64,000 nt of DNA, taken from Nemophila menziesii. Its lineage: Eukaryota > Streptophyta > Magnoliopsida > Boraginales > Hydrophyllaceae. Shown here piece by piece: positions 19,545-31,993 of the stretch. Both the position numbers and the translations under genes were made by a program. Location: positions 25,916,144 through 25,980,143 of the forward strand of contig JARWIR010000017.1 of the NCBI GenBank assembly GCA_029959085.1, read 5' to 3'. Numbering within the stretch: the stretch's first letter is position 1; each line of letters opens with the position of its first letter. The notes beneath the pieces were generated by a model that saw only the letters and a list, made by a program, of their open reading frames with translations, searched no databases and was not told the origin of the DNA.

Positions 19545-22500
19545 ACCTCTTTCTATCAATATTCACATGAGCCATACTAAAAATTCTTCTCCATATATGA
19601 TCCTCATTCAAACCAATATTATCGTTTTCTCTCTCATTCATTTCCCACCAAAATACAATACATATAAGTAGTGAAAAACGTACCCACAATATCAGTTATT
19701 TCATTGCAAGGAAGCTGCAGAATGATATCAATAAGATCATCCAAGTTTGCAGGGATATTCTTTACCTCGCAAATTTCTAAACATTTACAGAGAACTCTCT
19801 AAGTGAAAGAGCAGCAAATGAAGAGGTTATTAACATCTTCTAAGACCGACTTACAGAAACGGCAGAGAGAATTTACATTAAGACCCCAACTGAGCATTCT
19901 TGATTTAGTTGGTAATCTATCACGCACTCCCAACCAAGCCACAAAAGCACATCTTGGAATACAAGTTTTAGACCACACTATACTCCACCATTTCACTTCA
20001 TCCTTATCTTCTGAGAGCCTACTCAAGGTTCTCTTAAACGAAAAGCCTTTTTTAGTACATTCTTTCTAAGTTTTAATATCATCTCCCTCGGATAGATTAA
20101 CCATACTAAGGTATGGCAAAAAAATTCCCACACAAGGAGGTAACCTCCATCTGCCTCTACCATAACAAGATTTGACAGTTCTATCACAATTCGCATTATA
20201 GCTATCAAATTCAACACAAAGTATTTCCTGAACACTTTTGCTATTAATCCACTTATCCTAAATCATGAAAGTATCATTACCATTTCTAATTTTATGAGTT
20301 ATAAATTCATAAGCAATATACCTGACTTTCATGAGCTGCTTCCAATACCAGGTGTGGGCCTTCATATACATTTCCCTTTAATGATATTTTGATGGACCCA
20401 CATACTCCATAAATTGTTTTTCTGAGAGTACATCCTCCAGAAAGTAGCTAGTAGACAAACTTTATTTAGCAGTTCAATGTTTGGAATTCCAAGTCCACCA
20501 TATTTCTTACTAGAACAAATATTGTGCCATGATATTTTTGCCCCTTGAGCTCCATCTAAATTGCCCTTCCAAAGAAAGCTTATTATTTTTTGATTAAGTT
20601 TATAAATTACATGTTTTGGAAGTAGGAAAACTCTACACCAAAACACGATTTTACTAATAAGAACACACTTTATTAGTTCAACCCTTCCAACATATGATAA
20701 GAGTTTAGAGAACCACACATTAATACAGCTACTGATGTTTTCAACTAGTTTATTACCATCTGAGACTAATAACTTTTTTGAGTTTAAAGGGACCCCTAAA
20801 TATCTGATAGGCATTGTATCTATCTTAATATTCAGAACTGAGGCAATACTTTGCATAACATGATTTTTTGTACCCCCAAAGTACAATTCACTCTTGTTGT
20901 AGTTTATTTTTAAGCCTAAGATTCTTGAGAATAAATCTAGAGCTTCATTTATAACCTTAGCAGATTTAACTTCAGCTTTAAGGAAAATAAGAAAATCACC
21001 TGCAAAGGTGATATGATTGAGCTTGAGCTCCCTACACTTGTGATGATAATTGAACTGATTATTACAAGCCATATGATTAAAAAGTCCAGTAAAGACCTTC
21101 ATACATATAGCAAATGGGTAGGGAGAGAGGGGATCTCCTTGCCTGAGCCCCTTCTTTCCTTTAAAATATCCACACATCTCGCCATTGATACAAATAGAAT
21201 ATGAAGGTGAGCATATACACATTTTGATCCATGTGATGAATTTTTCAGGGAAATTAAAGGCATACAGAGTGTTGATGAGAAAATGCCAATTTACACTATC
21301 ATACGCCTTTTGTAGATCAAGATTTATTGTACATTTAGGTTCAAAGCTCTTCTTTTCATACCCCAATACAATATCTTGTGCCACTAGTATATTATCACAA
21401 ATATATCTGCCACCAACATAAGCAGCTTGATTCATAGATATAATTGATCCTAACACCTTTTTTAACCTATTGGATATAGCTCTGGAAATTGTTTTATATG
21501 TTATGTTTACACTAGATATAGGCCTGGATTTTTAATACTTGATGCGCTTTTCTCCTTTGGGATAAGTACTAGATTAGTAGCATTTATTTGAGTGAGAATT
21601 TTACCTGATTCCAGGCATTGTTTAATAGCTTTTATAAAATCCTCTCCAATAATGCTCCAGGAAGATTTATAAAAGCTAGAGTTAAGACCATTAGGTCCAG
21701 GGCTCTTATTATCATTAATAGAGAATAAAGCATCCTTTATCTCCTTATCAGAAAAAGGGACAATAAGCTCAACAATATATTCTTCATTAAGCTTTGATCC
21801 TATGATTTGTTTAAGTATAGGAATGGAGAAAAATTCTTCATTTTTATCTTCAGAACCAAGTAAATATTTATAGAAATTAATAAACTCTTCTTTAATAAGA
21901 ACATGATCAGTTATAGAGTCACCATTATCTTTGGTAATAATTGAAATATTATTTCTTGCGATTCTTCCTTTGATACTAATGTGAACTACAATCCATGTCT
22001 GTTGTGAAGATTTCCTTAGACTTCTGCTTTAGTATGTTATGTTATATCATCATGGCATCTTCCAGTTCTTTCTCAAGAATTTTTCCTTCACTTAGAGTCT
22101 GAGCATCAAACTTAACCTCCATAATTGATTTCTGCACAATATTCAATTGATTTTTAATAGCTTCAATATTATCAGAGTTTGTCTTGAAAAACATTAAATT
22201 AAATTTCTTCAGAGCCATTTTAGTGATTTTATGCTACATACAAAGTTGAAACATATAATTTCCTTGAAATTTTTGTTTCCAGGCCTGTTGAATAGTCTCA
22301 TGAAACATAGGATGATTAGTCCATCTGTTGAAGAACTTGAAGGGGCATGGGCCTGACTTTTTCTGACCACCAATATTTACTTTTAGCGCACAATGATCAA
22401 AAAAAGGAGGGTGGCATAACCATAACACTCGAATTTGTTGTATCTAGCCACTTTGAATTGATGAAAATTCTGTCTATAGTACTAGCTCTGCTCTATGTAG

Positions 22501-23054
22501 AAATTTTATTTGTCCAAGTGTAATATTGTCCAGCATAAGTATGTTCATACAAACTAGCATCTTCAATACAATCTGCAAACTCCATTGACCCTTTCTCTAA
22601 TTTGACACAGTTAAATATATCTTGTATATTTAAGATTTCATTGAAATCTCCTAGTACACATAGTCTGTCAGAAACATGATTATCACTCCATTGTATAATA
22701 TCTGTTCATAAACTCCTTCTCTTTTCATCTTTATTAAAAGAATAAACAATACCTACAAAAAATACCTCCTTACTCTCAACAATAGTTATTTCAGTGAAGA
22801 TGGCCTGAGATATTTCTTAATTAGTTTAACTTGAACCTTACTATTATCCACAATACCCAAATCCTTCCAGAATCATCATTATTATAATTGTGCAACATCT
22901 CCATATTAGGAAAATGTGCATTTATTATGCTAGAGTAGTTGTTAACTTTGACTTTTGTTTCCAAAAATCCAACTACATTAACCTTATTACTAATTACAAA
23001 GTCCTTCACATCTATTTGGCTTAGGACATTATTAAATCCTCTCACATTCCACGT
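19545..23054 (-). pseudogene. LINE2 ORF2 (endonuclease-reverse transcriptase)
   Basis: Begins VTWNVRGFNN just after the ORF1 stop. The endonuclease domain runs about 23050-22240 (GFLETKV, then GDFNEIL and DHC near its end, where DHS is usual). The reverse transcriptase is open over 21456-20362 (364 residues) with [27 protein letters not shown] and FLWKGN. The catalytic box reads FAGD (codon 20998-21000) instead of FADD, which removes an essential Asp. A zf-RVT domain is at 20026-19799 (WWSIVW, RLPTK, C..CK.). Several frameshifts separate the domains. The open RT suggests fairly recent loss. Confidence 0.85.
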
Positions 23055-23056
23055 GA

Positions 23057-24300
23057 CTAAATTCGTGAATTGGGAGGTCTAGTTATCTCTTTCCCCCTAC
23101 TTTGATAAATGAACTGCAAAACATCATGATCATTTCTCTGCTCACTACTTTGTAATTCACTGAACTTGTTAACATCAGCAATAGATCTATTTGACTTTGT
23201 GTTATTCTTAGAAGAGCTAGCTTCACCATCCTTATGATTAGAATTCTTTTTTTTTTTGCAAATCTCCATGCATCTCCAACTTTACTTTGCTTTTCTGATT
23301 TTTGTTTCTCTTCAGTACTTTCTTTAGGAACCCAAACTTTTTGAATATTTTTACATTTAGCATCTATGTGACCAAACTTATTGCACTTAAGACATATGAC
23401 TGGCTTCCAATCATACTGTACCCTTACTTCATGTAATTCCTCATTAGCAACATCTACATAAACATTATCAGGAAGATCCTCCTTAATATCCACCTCAACA
23501 CATACCCTCGCATACCCAAGCCTTGTTTTAGATTCAGTAACAAAATCCATTTGTAGTGGAACACCTATGCCACTAGCTACATAGCTTAGACCTCTTTGTG
23601 TCCATAGGTTCATTGGAACATTGATTAACTTAGCCCAAATCGGGATTTTAGTAACATCTACTTTCTCAAATTGAATACCTGCACTCCATAGTCTAAGTAA
23701 GAGAGGCTTACCATTAATATGCCATACCTGCTCCATTGCTTTGGAATAGTACTATTGGTTTTCAAATTTGAAGACATAAACACCCTTTCCACTTGACTTG
23801 ACCTCTATTCTACACAAATATTTCCATTGAAACTTGACAAAATTCGTAATAGCATAGAAAGGAGGACTATCTAAGAATTGTCCCATTAAGCAGTTTATCC
23901 ATAACTCATCGCCTTCAGCAAATACATGAGGCGGTTTAATAATTTTCTTACCATTCGGCTTGTTAGGCGCATGAAAATCCAGTTTAAAAGCATTTCCGAC
24001 TCCTTTTTTGAATAATGTCGACCATACAACTGGTTTATTGACTTCTTCATTTCAAACTGGAACTGGAGTGTTAATTACCTCAAGTGGAGTTGAAATCGGA
24101 GTACTGACCGGAGTAGTTACTTCAATTACTCTCATTGGAGATGATTCAACTTTCTTTCCTGTATTAACAGCTTCACCATCTTCTAGATCTACACTATTAG
24201 GCGAGAAGATTTGATTCGTGATGTTACTGTATCTAGTTTTAGCCCTTGTATTAGAGCTTCCAATTTGCTTAACTTTGTTCGAACTTAGCATTTTAGTCAT
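23057..24300 (-). pseudogene. LINE2 ORF1 (DUF4283 and zinc-knuckle RNA-binding protein)
   Basis: ATG at 24300 on the - strand. The N-terminus is Ser/Thr-rich. A DUF4283-type RNA-binding fold follows (LWINCLMGQFLDSPPFYAITNFVKFQW, about 23930-23820), then the zinc-knuckle part with IWAKLINVP and WKPVICLKCNKFGHIDAKC (C-x2-C-x4-H-x4-C, about 23410-23360), then a KKK-rich tail and a stop at 23057. A TAG near 23753 and a frameshift near 24050 break it. It normally coats LINE RNA with ORF2 protein. Confidence 0.85.
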
Positions 24301-25008
24301 CTTTGGGAGTTAGACACAGGAGGGGTGAAGGGTGAAGGGTAGGGAAGAATTTTGTGGTGGTGGTGGTTCAATTAATTTTATTTTTATTAAATTTTCCAAT
24401 TTCTTAACAGTATTGAATGAGTTTTTAGTTTTCGAGAGAAAATGTTCATTTTGTCTAATATTTAGAAACAATGCCAGAAAGGGTCTGGACTGTCAAGGTT
24501 GTCCCTATCCCTTGACAGTTCTAGGTGGGTTGTATCATTTTTCTTCATGGGGTTGATCAAGATGAACCCTGCAAACCTGTTGAGTTAATCCATCATTGAC
24601 CACAACTTTCTCAGTCTCAATATTTTCAGTACCCGATTTATTCAACGAATTACGAAATGCCCAATTTGTCTTTTGCCTTTTCACATTCACTTTAGTTAAC
24701 CTACTCCCTTTAGTCTTTCTCGATGTTGAATTAACAGATTGATGCCCCATTTCCATCTTCTCATCAGTATCGAAACCTCTTGAATAACTTTTAATACGAT
24801 TACCATGGATATAGCTTGAGGAGTCTTCATACGGAAGATATTAGAGATATGGGAGTTATTGTTACCATTATAGGTATGTTTAGGTGTAGTGAAACCATCA
24901 AAGATAAATTTCTCAAGCGGATATTGAGTAGACGGAGCAGATTTGGTAGTTTTAGGTGAAGAGAGAGTTTGAACGGGGGAGAAATAAGGGTTATAAGAGG
25001 AAGTATTT
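24301..25008. other. LINE2 5' region or flanking DNA, no clear gene
   Basis: Likely the LINE2 5' UTR. Short - strand open stretches (for example 24756-24535) show no recognisable domain. It holds a perfect 10-bp inverted repeat, 24489-24498 with 24510-24519. Confidence 0.4.
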
Positions 25009-26114
25009 TATTGAACTGAGTTGGGGTTTTTCCTACCCACTGACTACCTAATGGGCAAGTCCTTCAGGTCAATGCCTCGCACTAGGTGCTTATATGCTAA
25101 GTTTGTAATCAAACCCCTCTCTTAAGGTTGACGCCCAATTGCTATAACTACCCACTTCTTGGCCAGAACACATGCAAGATTATATCAAACAAATAAAGAA
25201 ATAAAATAATTAATCAAACCCAACTCAATTAAATTTGTAATATCCCAAATACAATAAACTCATTTAAAAGCTTAGCAAAAATTCTTACAATAGCATCCTC
25301 AAGCAATGCGAGTTTAGTTCAAATTATAAGAATAAAAAATAACTAAAACTAATGACATAATCATATTTAAAAGAAAAAATAAATAAAGGTTGCTCTTAAT
25401 AACGAATGGAAATGATGAATGGTTGAGAAAGAATCGATGGGTTCATAAGCAAACCCTATTCTTCTCCTCCTCCAACTATTCTGCTTTGCTCCCCTCAAAG
25501 TTCTAATGAAACTGATGGATAATTTGATAGATAATTATATAGGGGTGGAAAGTGGCTTATATATGAGCTAAATACGTTTGGGTCCCCTTTAGACTTGCTT
25601 AATCAGGGTTGGAAGGGGCACAAACCGTTTTCCTAACCAGTTCTGATTCGAGCCACAGTGGAAGAAAATAGAATAAGTTCTTCATCTTAACTCTAAATTG
25701 ACTTCCGTCACATGCCAAACGAAACTGACTTCAAGATTTCTCTAAATAAATAGGAATCAGATCCAGAGCTCTCACCAATATGTCGTAGTGACTGAAACAC
25801 TAACGCGCAAAGATTTCTTTGGCAAACGCTCCAACTTCCCAAAGTGACTCTAACCTCAAATTTTGCTTTGACTTGGGGTAATCTTGACTTTTTTAATTCC
25901 TATTCTCATATTGGAACCTTGTATCAAGAATGTACCTAAAATATACACAATTAACACACAAATAAGGCACAAAAGCTCTATAAATAGTAATATGTCCAAT
26001 ACATGAAGTAAAAGTGCAATATAGCAAATAAAAGGGGAAAATTCATCACTTAGGCCCAATAAACTCCCAAAATAATGTCTTATGAATGATTATTCCATCA
26101 CAAAAAGAGAGACA
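25009..26114 (-). repeat. Partial 3' LTR of element E
   Basis: Ends GAGAGACATCA at 26114, next to a decayed polypurine tract (AGGAACCCAACTCAAGG). The interior follows the LTR pattern of G and H, with a TATA-like TATATATGAG near 25558. The inner half of the LTR is missing. Confidence 0.7.
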
Positions 26115-26470
26115 TCAAGGAACCCAACTCAAGGTTTTGACGTCCCACCAAAATAGAAATGAAATTTGAGTTTAGAGGGGTCTAAGTTAAATAAGTTAAA
26201 GACGACAGAAATAGTAGAAAAGTAATGAATGACACTAAAGCACAAATTTTAACAAGTTTCATATAATACAATTTAAAAAATAAGTAAAATACACACTTAT
26301 CAAATATACAATCATACAAAATAATTTCAAGATCAAATTAGTTTTTCAATGCACAAAGTGAGGTTCTTTCTTAGTTCACAATGGTAGCTATATGGTGTTC
26401 CTCGATCAACACATAGTTTCTGAGGCCCATCTAACTACTATTTATAATTCTAAAGCTCCTAAAATAGTCA

Positions 26471-26475
26471 AGAAT
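26471..26475. repeat. Target-site duplication of element G (AGAAT)
   Basis: AGAAT at 26471-26475 and 35029-35033, immediately outside the two LTRs of G and inside element E sequence. Confidence 0.9.
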
Positions 26476-28004
26476 AGGTGTCAGTTATGGTGTGATAAAA
26501 TAATGATAAATAAAGATGCAACTATCACCCTAACAAAACACGTTACTCACTGCAAGTAACATAGATCGTACACAATTTTTAATGAGAAGTAGAATTCGTC
26601 CTCAGAGACTACGAAAGTTAGTAAAACTTATGCAAATATAAAGTGCAAATAAAAGAAGTTAGTTGAATAATACGCAGAAAAAGGAAAGAATCTGAAATAT
26701 TTGTTTGGTTTTTAAGACTCTAAAAAATTAACTAAATAAAATAAAGACAGGAAAATAAATAGAAAAAAAGAAAAAAGCAGTATAAGAATTTAGCTCGAGT
26801 AATCTTTACTAGCCTTGTGTTATAGCCTATTTATGTAAGGGAGAATTGTCTGATATGAAATAGCCAGGATTCTAAATTCCTCCTAACCCCTTTCTGGTGG
26901 ACTTAGGTGACGACCTAACAATTACCAGTGGACTAGGATAAGGGGACCTTACGCAATGATCAGTGGTTAATCTCAAACCCTAGTGACTATCTAGTTAGGC
27001 AAGGCATACTGAATCACTATCGCACACTAGACATTTATGTTGTGTTTCGATAATTAGAAACCTCTTCTAGGTGACCATCTAACTACTACTAAGGTAATAT
27101 TATACGTAGGCCTCCGCAAGAACTACATACAATACATCTAAGCACATAAAAACAGAGATATCAACACTAATTTCAATTAAATGTTAAACGACATCCCAAA
27201 TTCAAATAGATATAAAACAAGTCTAGGATTCATACCCTTATGCTAATCTCAAGCTAAATATAATTAGTTCATACTAGAGAAAGAAAGAAAATAAATTACA
27301 ACGTTGAAGGGTTGGAAAGGCATGAATGGTGCCCAACTCCTTCTAGTCTTCTCTTCTCCTGATGTAAGCTTCCTCTTGGTCTTTAGATGATTAAGGACTG
27401 ACCAAGGATGATTTATTTAAGGTATGAATGGATATATATATATATATAGGCCCTTGGTCGAATTATTGAGTAATCCCCATCTTAAGGAGTCATGATCTTA
27501 CCAAAATTTGTATTCCTAACTTGTAGAAGAGGATAAACCTTAGCAAATATTGATTTGGTCATATCTCTCTCGTTACTTATCGGAATTTAATGTTCTTTAT
27601 ATGGAGGCGACCATGTTTGAAATATCTATTCGCTCATATACAAAGATACTCCTAATTCCATATTGATTTTCTGCTGCAATTTTATTAGTGGACGTATGTG
27701 CAATTTTGGCTGCTTCTTTACTTTCCAAATATATCCAAATTTATCCTTTTTTACTTTGACTAAGGGTTTTCCTTTACTTTTTCACTTCAAATCAGTTTTC
27801 ATAGGTCTAATAGCTTTCATATACCCAAGTGATACACAAATAACACAAATTACATGCAAAAGTTCACAAAATAGCAAAACACCTAAAACTAGACAAGAAA
27901 GTGTAAAGAATGAATAAATTGGGGAAAATCCCAAAATTAATAACTAAATAACCCTTAAATATGTCTCAAGTACAGATTAATATATCACAAATAGAGAGAC
28001 ATCA
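26476..28004 (-). repeat. 3' LTR of element G
   Basis: 1,529 bp. Its left end reads AGGTGTCAG where TGGTG is expected (one base change of the terminal CA). Its right end is GAGAGACATCA. Confidence 0.9.
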
Positions 28005-28960
28005 AGACCCCCAACTAAAAGTTGTGTCATCCCGATACAATAAAGATAAGAAAAGTAGGATAGTCAACAATAGATATAGAAGGAGGAGAAGAAGAAGAAT
28101 AGAATGCAATGAATGATACTAGAGCAAAATATCATGTAGTAATGCTAAATAAATAATACAAACATATGCTAAATATACACATAATCAACAATCGATACTT
28201 TCAAGTCCATATTAACTTCGCAATGCCAGAAGGAGAGGTCTTCAACTAGTTCGTGTTTACGGCTATAGGGTGATCATAGTACCAAATATAGTATCCAATG
28301 GTCCACTCACCTAAGCCCCAATTGTTCCATTATTCCTCCACCCGATAGTTATAAATCCTAAGCTCTATATGGTTATAATGTGGCTTAGGGACGGTATGAT
28401 ATATTTGGATAATTAAAAGTGAGCTTTTAGCTCTCTCCTCACATTCCATCAACGTATCACCCTAAATCTTGAGTTTCACTCGAAGATGTTCTCACTCAAC
28501 CCAATTTTGATGCTTTGATTTGCACCCCTTAAATAACCCCAATAAAACCTTTTTATGATGATTACATAGCAAATTCCACTTTGCCGGTCCAAATCTTTTA
28601 ATCTTTTTCATATATCTCTTTTCTTTGGATAGCTAGATATGACTCTCTTTTTAATATAAGATATGATGCTACTTTTTCATATGTTTTTCTCTTTTCAATA
28701 CTTTTTTTCATTTACTTTTACCCCAGCAAATGATTACAATAATAAACTCATCATCAATAATATCACAATTACAATCAAGTTTCCCAATCCCAATGTTCCC
28801 CAATGATGAAACCACCACCCCAAACTCAAGCTCTAAAATAACTTGTCTCAGGTTTTGCTATTCGAGTATGGGTCATATGGATAAGTCCTATAAACTAAGG
28901 GGTATGGCTTGTAATGTGGTTGATAAAAGGCTTTAGAAAGGCTCAGAGGGGCTAAGACAG
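28005..28960 (-). other. Polypurine tract and conserved 3' non-coding region of element G
   Basis: On the - strand, AGTTGGGGGTCT precedes the LTR. The decayed long-range stem is CTTTGCCGG 28579-28587 with 28721-28730. The GAGTTTGGGGTGGTGG copy is near 28817. No gene. Confidence 0.65.
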
Positions 28961-29010
<50 letters not shown>

Positions 29011-29029
29011 CATAATAATAATAATAATA
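28961..29029. repeat. (AAT)n microsatellite
   Basis: About 23 near-perfect ATA/AAT units, one interrupted by CAT, in the G 3' region. The other copies have the single block GATAAT here. Confidence 0.95.
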
Positions 29030-29458
29030 GTCAAATAAAAGGGTGAGAAAGCTAAAAAGTTTCTAAGTGGCTTCAATATGAAAGAACTGCCTTATTCACT
29101 TTTCTAACTACTAGATTTTGTTAATTTTTCACTATTAGTTCATATACAAGTGGGTTCGACTAATTTCAGAACTCACGTTCTACACATCGATTAACTCTCC
29201 CTAGTTCTAACTTGACACTTCATACACATTTCTTATTGATCTTCTCTATTATTTACTTACAGTTTTCATGTTTTCATACTAAACATATTTGTGACACTGT
29301 TCAAAAACATTCTACTTACTATCATTGAGTTAATTACAACATGCTCAATATGTACATTCACCAAATTCTATGCCAATTCTAACACTAAAAAATTTAAATT
29401 TTATGCAAAAACACAAAGGAAGATGAGGACAATAAATCTCCACCCCCAACTCAAAAGT

Positions 29459-29478
29459 GAGTCGTGTCCCCACGACTC
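29459..29478 (-). other. Conserved 8-bp hairpin, element G
   Basis: Reverse complement of the hairpin at 9387-9406, with the GAGTTGGGGGTGGGG motif beside it (29441-29455). Confidence 0.8.
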
Positions 29479-29626
29479 GAAAAAGACTCAATAAAGCAAT
29501 AAAAGTTAAACTAAACTAAACTAATGCATATAAGCAATTAAGGAGAAGGATTAGAAGGTGGTACTTTGCCATAAAGCATCTTTTGTCATTTCTCTTCTGA
29601 AGGAGAATCATTATCTATATCCATTT

Positions 29627-29997
29627 TTATGTAATCTTGTTCATCACGTAGTCTACCGTCAGAATTTCCATCCAGGAGCAATTATAATCACACTTTAATC
29701 TATCGACTTTATCCATCGATTTTACTACCCATGCCGGATGTGTAGATGTACCTTCTGATTTGTCATTACGATTTGAAGATGAACCTTGATCTTGAATTGG
29801 TGACTTTTCTTTAGGCTTGACTGGTACATTCTTTCTCTTGCTAAGTCTTCGTAGTGGTTGTGTTATTACCTCGAGCTTTGGCTTCTTTGCAACTGGTTCA
29901 TCAAGATCAATGGGCTCCTCTTTTGTTGCTCCAACCAAATTCTTTATCTTCCCTAAGATGTAACACTTTCTTGTAAATCATTCGTTATGTTAGTCAT
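29627..29997 (-). pseudogene. ORF3 of element G: basic, NLS-like small protein (frameshifted)
   Basis: An ATG at 29997 (- strand) opens 14 codons, then a one-base frameshift joins the open frame 29938-29627. The product has EEPIDLDEP, then AKKPKLEV and RRLSKRK, two basic clusters typical of nuclear import signals, then a Ser/Gly-rich linker and THPAWVVKSMDKVDRL. No enzyme domain is recognised. It occupies the same place as ORF3 of B, which carries PKKRKV. I infer that a nuclear role is shared. Confidence 0.45.
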
Positions 29998-30254
29998 ATT
30001 TGTTTAACCCACAACTCAAGATGCACCAAGTATGGAATAAAGTTATGAAAGATTGGTGTGGCTTGAGGTTGTTATCGATAGTAGAAGAAGGAATTCTTTA
30101 CTTGTGTTGGAAGAAATCTTGAAAACATGATGATATTTGGTGTTTTGTGGTGTTGTGTAATGGATTTGATGAAAAATATGTGTTTATGAAAGATGGAGGA
30201 AATATATGATGATGTTGTTGTGTTTGTTTGAAGGTTTTATCAAGCTTGAAGGTG

Positions 30255-30262
30255 TATTTATA
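30255..30262 (-). promoter_or_regulatory. Internal TATA box upstream of ORF3, element G
   Basis: TATAAATA on the - strand in CCCTATAAATACACC, the best TATA match of the internal promoters. It lies about 130 bp past the palindrome array and about 260 bp before the ORF3 ATG. Confidence 0.55.
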
Positions 30263-30390
30263 GGGTTTGGGTCTGAAAATTTCGTGTTAGGAAGGTTGGA
30301 AGAGGCTAGGTTTAACTCTTGTAAGGTAAGAATTCTTTTAGGAATAAAATTCCTCTTCAAACTGCCTCCTTGCAATGTATCGCGGAAGTC

Positions 30391-30783
30391 CTACGGTGTA
30401 CCGCAGGCGATGTCATGCACATATGGCACAGTTTTTCGAGTTTGACAAAACGGTAGGTGGCCTTTGACTCTCGTCATTGACCCTGATTTTGTTGACTTTG
30501 ACCGTGTCACGATCACGCGCAAGCTTGAAGACATGGTTCTTAATGCTACTCTCGTCCGCGAACCAAATTTATAAACCATTGTCATGGTTTTCTTCCCTGC
30601 GGTATACCGCGGTACCCATGCGGTGTACCGCATGAACACTCTGGATGACACCGTGGCATGACATTGTGCATGTGTCAACATGGTTTTTGCCAAGTTGGTC
30701 TCGCACGTGTACCTAAATTCTCCTACCATTGTCACGGTTTTGTGGGGTGCGATTCACCACGGCTAGGGTGCGGTGTACCACAC
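30391..30783. repeat. GC-rich palindrome array, element G
   Basis: The core CGGTGTACCG lies in 16-bp palindromes with 7-bp arms and a 2-base centre: 30391-30406 (CTACGGT-GT-ACCGCAG), 30618-30633 (ATGCGGT-GT-ACCGCAT, perfect arms), 30768-30783, and the perfect 12-mer GCGGTATACCGC at 30599-30610. Same geometry as the B palindromes but different sequence; the same core as in H. Confidence 0.85.
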
Positions 30784-31019
30784 CAAGCTGCTGATGTGCA
30801 CAAATTTTCCTTCTTTTTGACCCCAAACTCATTTCATGCACGTTAACACACTACCTTTCTCTCCTATTAGCTTGTAAACACATTAAAATATACACTAACT
30901 TAAGATTATACACTACAAAACATAAAACTAGTCTAAAAACCAATTTATACAGGGGATGTCTCCCACGAGCACTTTTGTTTAACGTCGTTTAGTTTGACGT
31001 GTTCGGTGATTATATCTTA

Positions 31020-31993
31020 ACATCACCTCCCCAGCAATGAGTGAGCTTATCAATATCTAGCACGCTAAGTTTGAATCCCTTGCCTTTCACTCCCAAGAAC
31101 TTCTCAAATATATTCTTCGTAACCATGAATGCTCCCATCCAAGAATTCTTGGGTGTACGTGCGTTTTGGATCAGGCTTTTTCAATGCGACTTCCTCGCCT
31201 ACTCTGAACTCCTCCTTTTTTCTTTCTTTCTTGGGTTCTCTTGGAATCCTCGTGGCACGTTTTCTGGTTCTCTTCTTTGCAACATGTTTCGTAGCATCTA
31301 AGAAGAAACAATCTCTCGGAGAACCAGGGAAATTCATCACTTTGAATACCTTACATTTAACCTGTTTGTCTTGGACCCTCATGATCAATTCACCATTAAT
31401 AACATCTATTAGTGTATGTCACGTGGCTAAGAATGGTCTACCCAATATGATTGGGACATTCTTATCTACGTCGTAGTCAAGAATATTAAAATCACAAGGA
31501 AATATAAAACTACCACTTTAACTCAAACATCTTCAATTTTTCCTACTGGTTGGGAGAGGGAGCGATCCTCCAATTGTAATACTACTGAAGTGGGTACTAC
31601 CTCTCCTATGTTGAGCTTCTCGAACATGTACTTTGGCATGAGATTGATACCCGCACCTAAATCACATAAAACTTTCCCAATCCATCTTTGGCCAATGGAA
31701 ATAGGAATTGTAAAGCTTCCGAGATCTTGTAACTTTGGTGGCAACTTGCCTTGACATATAGTACTACACTCCCCAGGCAAATAAATCAATTCCCCAGTTT
31801 CTAAGCTTCGTTTGTTAGAAATAATGTCCTTCATGAATTTAAGATATTTTCGAATTCTCTTGAAATCTTCTACAAATGGTATGTTGATATCTAATTTTCT
31901 CACAATGTCAAGGAACTTCTTTAAATTTTTTTCATTGTTCTTGTTTTTGACACGTGATGGGAATGGTGGTGGTGGGCGTGTGTTGTTTACCAC
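31020..31993 (-). pseudogene. pro: Protease and integrase-tail-like segment, element G
   Basis: The - strand frame 31993-31523 holds the gag-protease linker (PPPPFPSRV) and the retropepsin site CDLGAGINLM. A frameshift near 31520 is followed by ILGRPFLAT (about 31440) and a Lys/Arg-rich linker, then FRVGEEVALKKPDP, a D.D.LTHCWGG end near 31040 and the pol-end landmark at about 30985. RT, RNase H and the integrase core are absent, and the junction is the same as in A, so the deletion predates both. DLGA replaces DSGA, as in A. Confidence 0.8.

Larger units (their letters stand above)
19314..25000 (-). mobile_element. LINE2: nearly full-length L1-type non-LTR retrotransposon
   Basis: Read on the - strand: 5' region, ORF1 (24300-23057), ORF2 (about 23054-19545), and a 3' end with a short poly(A) (T run 19314-19321) preceded by the plant-LINE tail resembling TTGATTTACCGATC. 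The 5' end is uncertain (about 24300-25000). I could not find a target duplication. Confidence 0.85.

Noticed and set aside
19314..25008. TSD for LINE2 and continuity of LINE1 on its far side
   Set aside because: No direct repeat of the 19295-19313 sequence found near 25000, and the DNA there is LTR E, not LINE1.
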